This document shows positions 20,801 to 25,325 of a DNA stretch of 25,325 nucleotides, one piece after another. The translations under genes and the position numbers were made by a program. The stretch spans positions 3,907,336-3,932,660 of the forward strand of contig NW_019091361.1 in NCBI RefSeq assembly GCF_001949145.1. Reading direction: 5' to 3'. The notes under the pieces are model-generated. The model saw only the letters and a list, made by a program, of their open reading frames with translations. It made no database searches and was not told where the DNA came from. Every line of letters begins with the position of its first letter. The first letter of the stretch is position 1. Origin of the DNA: Acanthaster planci (lineage: Eukaryota > Echinodermata > Asteroidea > Valvatida > Acanthasteridae).

Positions 20801-23800
20801 AGGCTTACCCATGTTCGTAGCTAAAATCTTTCTGGTCCGCCACGCACTCGTTCCTTTGTAGGCATCGGTAAGCAATGTTCTCTGCCCTATCACTGTATTC
20901 CCTGATAAGAAAACAAATACCATGCATGCACAATGTGATAAATACAAACGGTGGGGTTGGAAACAAGAGATTGGTAAATACAAAAATTCAGATTTTTCAA
21001 AAATACTCAGTCTTATGGTCTGAAACTATCGCACCAGCCATTTTCAAGAGCTATAGGTACATGTACCTCACAATTGCTCTCGCGGGAAAATTTCACAAAA
21101 AAGTGGAATTTGCACAATTACAAAAATACACAGCATTATTAGCCAGATTCACGGACCCCGTGACAATATTCCCGATAAGCTATTTTTGGAATTATTGGTT
21201 GAACATCGTTTTTGACCTTGAAAATACCGATAGGGTGCGTGTGATTTGCAGAATCTACGTACCTTGAAAATTGACAAAAAAATCTTCGAATCCGCAGTAA
21301 AACTTTTTTACAAAAATTACATATTCGACCCACAAAATGATATGGCAATATTCACAGCAATCCCTATTTCAGACAAATATGACTGAACTCCCCTACATGT
21401 ACCTTGGTTTCATTTTTTATCTTACCTGTGGTACATGTTGGATTGAACAGCATTAACAAAGAAAACTGAACCATGCGGTGGTTATCATTACTAATTACCT
21501 TGCACATCATCATCGTCAGCTCAACTCCACTGTTAAAATGAGGGGAAGAGGACACTGAGAGGCTCCTCCCCCCCCACAGTTGGGAGAAATTCTGGTTCCC
21601 ACCCCCCCAATTTCAGTTTCAAATTGTACACGAGATACAGATATTTGAAATCGTATGTAATTTCCCAATATGTATTTAATAATTATAAACTGTCTGAAAA
21701 TACCAACTAGGTCACAAGTATTTAACCTATGGCCTAGGTGTATAGGCCCTATGCTTGGTCATTCGCGTGGTCGGACATCCAGGAACTTCAGTACACTATT
21801 GAATAGCACGAAGGATAAATTTGCCCCTTTGCCATGTGTTATAAGTTTGTAGTGGCATCATGCCGACTGCCAGAATGGAGCGATGGTGCACACATACAGA
21901 TATTATTTTATCATAACTTCTGTTAGGGGGCCTAGTAGCCGGAGGTGAGAGACCTATCATTTGAATGCAAATTTAAAGCCTTTTAAGAAGACATCATAAC
22001 AGAAATAATACGAGCATTGTGAAATGTCCATTATTGTAGCTAGCATGGTGACCCCGTGTAAATAACAATCATGACTGTTGAATGGCTCCAATGTCACAGC
22101 GAAGACACACTGCACTAAGCATGGTGAGTAGGCCCCTCACTCTCCTAGCCTACTTGGATTTGGAACATAGGTCTACGTCGAGTTAATGAGAATTGTATAC
22201 TGGAGGATCCCTTGTTTTTTGTCATTTTAATCTTGCAAAACTGGTAAATGTATGTAATTTCTCCCAAAAAACACAGGCAGCACTTTCTTCATTGCACGGA
22301 CCTAATTTTTGGAAATGTCTCATTGTAAATTGTGAGAAAAATGTGACTTTTTCACTGATAAACCAGTCATGCAAATTTGAATCCACCACGTGTCATGTGT
22401 TAAAACACTCATGGTTTCCCCGCATAATTTCCCTCAAAACTCAAACACTGCCCTTTTTTGACAAAATCAACCCTACAGTTATTGAGCATGATGTCACAGT
22501 CACTTACATGTACCAAGTTGAATTCAAAAATTAAAATGTAGCTCTCCCTTATTATACTCAGCCTAAGTTAGGGAGTCTGACACCTTTTGCATTTTTCAGG
22601 AATTCAGCAACAAATTTGGTGTCATTAGAAAGCTTATCAAATGACTATTACAATGGTACTACAATTACATCAATAGCTTCTTCCGTCAACAAGTTCTGGC
22701 AAAATTAATGATAATTTGAAGGGGGTAACTTTCGGTCACCACTTCTAGTTTCATGTACACATTTAATTCAAGACCAATTTTTCGTCTATTTTGAAGAAAA
22801 AATCCAACAAATCTGGTACCAGAGGAAACAAAACGAACAACCCCACACAATAGTCTCTGACACTTAATATTTTTTGGTGGTGTACAGTTCATGACTCAAG
22901 AGGACATGCATAAACAAAAGACTGGGTGCAAAAATGAGCAGTGTCAAATGCGTGTATACAGCAATGCATGATATGCCACTTGTATGTTCACTCCTGATTT
23001 TGCTCAAAAATGTTTTCCTATCAATCAATAACATAACATTTTTCTATTAATTAGTCCAATAAAAGAAACTTGTTAAAACTGACAGAAAGCCAAGGCATTA
23101 GTAGACTACGTGTATATTCATCAAACATTATTCGTAAAAACTTTCATTCTCATTTTCAGATGCGCATCCCATGTGTGTTGAAAATACATGTACATGTATG
23201 TTACCGGTACTTCGCACTCTCAGTCGTGAAACGTATTTTCCAGGCATAATCCAAAATGATACATTTTATACATGTAGACGTTTTTTGAGGTGGTCATGGT
23301 GGCAGTGTGACATACATGTACCGGTACAAAGGTGTCACGATTGTTTTACTGCTGTATTAGGTAACGTTCAAAGTTCCAAAAAATCATTTTTTTAGCCTCC
23401 TCAGCCTCCTTTTAAGTAGGTTTTCACCAAAATATGTTTGTATTTAAGGAAAAAAAATCCCTTTTTGATACACATCTTCTCTGTAGAAGATCATTTTACT
23501 TCCTTCAAAATACTACACCAAATTAGTCAAAGTTTGGTTCCATCCAAAACTTGTTTCATTCTCCGTCCAAATCTCACAAGAACTGTTTACATGACCCAAC
23601 TCTCGCATGAAAAACAACGAAAAATGAGAACATGACATCACACACTGAAGATCAAAGTGGCCGCGCCCGTGATCGTTACATTGAAAAGTATATCACTGAA
23701 AAGAACAAGGTTTCTCCTTAACTTAAGTTGTTTGATATTTCGTGGATCATTTCTGTGTACAGTATTTGCTCTGGAAATAAAAAATGTGGGCCTATGGCAA

Positions 23801-24531
23801 ATTCTTTAAAATAAGGTCGTTGAGCATTAGGTCACTTGACCCCTCATCCTCTCGACGGCTGTTCCATGTCAAGACATATGTAATACACGGACTGAGCATA
23901 AGATATTACATGTACCAATGGGCTCTTCCAACTCTTTGGCAGCAGTTTAGGTATCTTGACATGGAACAGCCATTGAGACGATGAGGGGTCAAGTGACGTA
24001 ATGCTCAACGACCTTATTTTAAAGATGGCGACTGAGAAAGCGAGCCCATTAGATTGAATGGATAGAGGCAAAAAGACTGGAAAATACCTGAATAACGCAA
24101 GTGAAATCATTCAATAAATGGTTTTTAGAAAGCGGAAAGGTCAAGAATCACGTTCGTGTGCAAAAGAAATTGCGCCCACGATGATAAGTGGGTGCACCGG
24201 AATGTTCAATACGCCGACACGAAAGTGGGTATACGGATGTGTGGCTAAGGATGGATCGGGAGTGAAAGTCCGTGCCACACTAGTGGGGCTGTGCAGGTGA
24301 CAGGATAAATTTACAGTCATGGCAGTCCCCGGCCCCGAGTTCATTGTTACATGTTTAAACTTTTAGCTTGAGACTGAACTCAAACACAGACCATTGACTT
24401 TATTGGGTGTTAATGTAAGTACCTCGGACAGTGGCTTCACTGATTGGAAACAAACTCTTCACCCATGTTGGTCTCTGTAGCTGCAGCAACGAAGTAAGTG
24501 CACGTACACACGCTCTTCTGTAAAGCGCCAT
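14496..24531 (-). CDS. MRPS27: Small ribosomal subunit protein mS27, mitochondrial (complete, 9 exons)
   Basis: Predicted join on the minus strand: 24531-24423, 20901-20809, 19886-19813, 18710-18652, 17300-17186, 16860-16660, 16039-15857, 15279-15211 and 14867-14496. This is 1275 nt, giving 424 residues and TAA; human MRPS27 is about 414. All eight introns are GT/AG and the phases agree (1,1,0,2,0,0,0,0). Residues 1-30 are basic and lack acidic residues, as in a mitochondrial targeting peptide. Residues 93-180 match MRPS27 clearly: MDNISDEHDLKSAEQYLY, then RTCLDLGQADTAVKVL, then GVFPDNFTFNLLLDDYL. These are the PPR-like helical repeats. The C-terminus is a charged coiled coil. mS27 is a PPR-type protein of the mitochondrial small ribosomal subunit that supports mitochondrial translation; animals have it and bacteria do not. 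The start was chosen from acATGg context and the targeting peptide. Confidence 0.93.
15211..15279 (-). CDS. MRPS27: MRPS27 exon 8 (acidic linker)
   Basis: 23 codons, phase 0. Acceptor ctccgacattgcag|GTT, donor TTGCAG|gtcagt. It encodes VEGLLAVPEEQPDVEEELRG then QLQ, an acidic segment matching the low-complexity linker before the C-terminal coiled coil in MRPS27. Confidence 0.8.
15857..16039 (-). CDS. MRPS27: MRPS27 exon 7
   Basis: 61 codons, phase 0. Acceptor ctttatcgtgcag|GAA, donor GAAGTC|gtaagt. Contains SSSYHALGLVMAGRLKQAAR, aligning with the conserved SSQLYGYALLGK region, then a variable segment ending CLVQEV. Confidence 0.87.
16660..16860 (-). CDS. MRPS27: MRPS27 exon 6 (PPR-like helices, most conserved)
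   Basis: Exactly 67 codons, phase 0. Acceptor gctttgacag|ACA, donor GCAAGG|gtgaga. TNYGVFPDNFTFNLLLDDYL and the following ERGDIKGAAAVAMEMM are the strongest match to MRPS27, covering a PPR-like helix pair. The second half (LSRLLALYCCHRYL) is a further helix. Confidence 0.92.
17186..17300 (-). CDS. MRPS27: MRPS27 exon 5 (PPR-like helices)
   Basis: Acceptor taatttgtag|T and donor GACAAG|gtcggt. It encodes HRHSSVAHHLRASTMHSFIR then TCLDLGQADTAVKVLQDK (residues 113-150), a helix pair matching the PPR-like repeat region of MRPS27. Confidence 0.88.
17528..17605. repeat. Polypyrimidine tract in MRPS27 intron 4
   Basis: Plus-strand run of about 75 bases nearly all T and C, so a purine tract on the transcribed (minus) sense. 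It is followed by gtgggggaggagg and C-rich runs. It creates long chance frames on both strands but no gene. Confidence 0.6.
18652..18710 (-). CDS. MRPS27: MRPS27 exon 4
   Basis: A 59-nt exon encoding FMDNISDEHDLKSAEQYLY and two bases of Cys112. Acceptor tttcatgcag, donor TATTG|gtatgt. It aligns with the LIDNIS-x(6)-AE-YLY stretch of MRPS27. The donor runs straight into a TACATGTAC palindrome. Confidence 0.88.
18711..19464 (-). other. MRPS27 intron 3, part beyond the minisatellite
   Basis: AT-rich intron sequence between the tandem repeat and exon 4. No exon, RNA or recognised repeat was found. Confidence 0.45.
19465..19840 (-). repeat. 63-bp minisatellite carrying exon 3 splice donors
   Basis: Units start at 19465, 19529, 19591, 19654, 19718 and 19781, so periods are 62-64 bp; the last runs into exon 3. 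On the minus strand each unit contains GGCCTCTGTGGGCCTCCATA followed by AG|gt, then a TTGCTATTT-type AT-rich part in complement. Four units carry the perfect donor AAG|gtgagt, one has gtgaat, and one has lost a base (gtagtc). Exon 3 supplies the original copy with GTGGACC and donor gtcagt. Confidence 0.92.
19813..19886 (-). CDS. MRPS27: MRPS27 exon 3 (followed by duplicated splice donors)
   Basis: Acceptor catgctgcacag|AT and donor CATAAG|gtcagt. It encodes ELKITLDADFFDFKKPVASV then DLHK (residues 69-92). The donor has C at intron position +3, weaker than consensus. The last 25 or so exon bases and the donor are the first unit of the 63-bp minisatellite that fills the next 350 bp of intron. 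Confidence 0.85.
20809..20901 (-). CDS. MRPS27: MRPS27 exon 2
   Basis: Acceptor gttttcttatcag|GG and donor CATGG|gtaagc. It encodes residues 38-67, including QRTLLTDAYKGTSAWRTRKI, which aligns with the conserved RYLLS-x-AY segment after the presequence of animal MRPS27. Its last base plus AT from exon 3 makes Asp68. The frame was set by this phase match; an alternative open frame here does not join its neighbours. Confidence 0.85.
20902..23804 (-). other. MRPS27 intron 1, distal part without genes
   Basis: About 2.9 kb of AT-rich intron. It holds scattered TACATGTA words, C-runs near 21567 and 21602, and a ttggtgtcattagaaagctt segment near 22616. That last segment looks repeat-derived, but I cannot assign it. 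No exon was recognised. Confidence 0.45.
23805..24023. mobile_element. Foldback MITE with 70-bp inverted arms
   Basis: Arms at 23805-23874 and 23954-24023 are inverted copies with only a few mismatches; each begins TTTAAAATAAGGTCGTTGAG and ends near TTCCATGTCAAGA. The loop is 79 bp and non-coding. TA bases at the same place in each end could be a TA duplication, but the target site is unclear. It lies in MRPS27 intron 1, about 400 bp from exon 1. Confidence 0.78.
24024..24422. other. MRPS27 intron 1 next to exon 1, modestly CpG-containing
   Basis: About 400 bp between the MITE and exon 1, richer in CpG and G than the rest of the intron, which is common just downstream of a promoter. Chance frames occur on both strands without family motifs. 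Confidence 0.4.
24423..24531 (-). CDS. MRPS27: MRPS27 exon 1 (targeting peptide)
   Basis: ATG at 24531-24529 in the context aacATGg (A at -3, G at +4). It encodes 36 codons plus one base and ends CCGAG|gtactt. The sequence MALYRRACVRALTSLLQLQR is rich in Arg and Leu with no acidic residue, typical of a mitochondrial presequence. The split codon joins exon 2 as GGG (Gly37). Confidence 0.85.
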
Positions 24532-24620
24532 GTTGATTTTGTTTGAAGAACGCCCTCTGGCGTTCACAAGCGTAGAATCACTGTACATTAATTTTACAAC
24601 AGTTTGTTGATTCACGCTGA
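24532..24620 (-). promoter_or_regulatory. Probable MRPS27 5' leader and promoter-proximal region
   Basis: Lies directly upstream of the ATG. It contains AACGCCCTCTGGCGTT (24549-24564), a palindrome with a core resembling part of the CTCF consensus. No TATA box was seen. The transcription start is not identified. Confidence 0.35.
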
Positions 24621-24929
24621 AGTGGCGCGGTCCCAAATGGGGCGCACTTTGCCTCTCTTCCTGGAACCGGAGCAATATTTTACTTTGAATTTCACAATAG
24701 GTTAAAATATACTGAACTTCCAATATTCTGATGAATAGATTTCGGTTCTTCTTTTATGCTACGAAGTTCCAATAAAATTTTATTTTCACCGATTTTTAAT
24801 TTTTGCATAACCTGATAAACTCTTACATGGGTATGTGAGTAGAGGTAATGACGAGTTACTAGAATTTATCACCTTCGTAAATGTTTATGATGAATTATCG
24901 GGGATTTTTTCAAGTTCGCCACAGTGCCC

Positions 24930-24959
24930 ATATCCGAAAACGCTAGCGTGTTTGGATAT
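24930..24959. repeat. 30-bp near-perfect palindrome
   Basis: ATATCCGAAAACGCTAGCGT followed by GTTTGGATAT is self-complementary apart from two mismatched pairs, centred on GCTAGC. It lies about 400 bp upstream of the MRPS27 start codon. Confidence 0.6.
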
Positions 24960-24964
24960 TGGAT

Positions 24965-25325
24965 GATCTTTCCAGTGACAATGAAAACGTTCAAAAGGGT
25001 TCATCACCCATGTATCTTGTGATGCACAAGGTGTTAGCTGCAGGCTTTTCAGCTATAGCCGCGTCTTATACGACTTCCTTGTTTCCGGTATGCTGGACTG
25101 ACCAAAAACTCTTTTAAGGGTGCAGTGTCCCAATTCAAGGAAAATTCTCCGCCAGGCCGAGGCGCACAAAAAGTACCCCCATTGTTTCAAAAAGAGGGGT
25201 CTGTTTGGGCCAAGAAATGGTGGGATTGTGTCAATATGGCCCAGGATCATCTCTGTAGATTCAGGGGCACCCATCTGGGGGCAAAGCAGACAAAAATGGG
25301 ATTTAAAATTAGTCAGAAGAGCCCG
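24965..25325. other. Right-edge flank without recognised gene
   Basis: A minus-strand open frame of 73 codons (25274-25053) has no family motif that I recognise and no clear splice sites. It may be part of an upstream gene or a repeat. I see nothing else here. Confidence 0.3.

Noticed and set aside
20809-20901. The alternative frame EYSDRAENIAYRCLQRN in MRPS27 exon 2
   Set aside because: It does not join exon 1 or exon 3 in phase. The chosen frame gives the MRPS27-like QRTLLTDAYKG and completes both split codons.
21139-21348. A minus-strand frame MPYHFVGRICNFCKKVLLRI in MRPS27 intron 1
   Set aside because: No catalytic or structural motif, no splice support, and AT-rich surroundings; possibly repeat-derived but not assignable.
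24118-24300. A 60-residue plus-strand frame in MRPS27 intron 1
   Set aside because: It has no recognised motif or splice sites, and a similar-length chance frame exists on the other strand.

Overview
This is animal nuclear DNA: compact coding exons with GT/AG splice sites and matching phases, separated by AT-rich introns full of degraded DNA-transposon and retrotransposon relics. The palindrome TACATGTA and its variants occur dozens of times, in introns and intergenic DNA only. With the gene content, this suggests an amphioxus (Branchiostoma-like) genome. That assignment is an inference; another invertebrate deuterostome or lophotrochozoan cannot be excluded. Both genes I can support lie on the minus strand. 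Positions 1-5761 hold the 5' part of a semaphorin-like gene: a signal-peptide exon and four further exons of the N-terminal sema domain. The gene runs off the left edge. Positions 5762-14495 are intergenic. They contain several short inverted-repeat transposons, a CR1/L2-like retrotransposon relic, repeated repeat families, and a CpG-rich patch near 11,640-11,860 that may be a promoter. Positions 14496-24531 hold a complete nine-exon gene for mitochondrial small-subunit ribosomal protein mS27 (MRPS27), 424 codons plus stop. Its splice phases agree across all eight introns. Positions 24532-25325 hold its 5' flank. The two genes do unrelated jobs (guidance signalling and mitochondrial translation) and nothing suggests they work together. 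The most unusual structure is a 63-bp minisatellite (about 19,465-19,830) in MRPS27 intron 3. Every unit contains a copy of the end of exon 3 with its 5' splice site, so one exon faces a row of decoy donors. Most decoys match the U1 consensus better than the real donor, and using any of them adds an in-frame stop. No prokaryote-type features, CRISPR arrays or intact autonomous mobile elements were seen.
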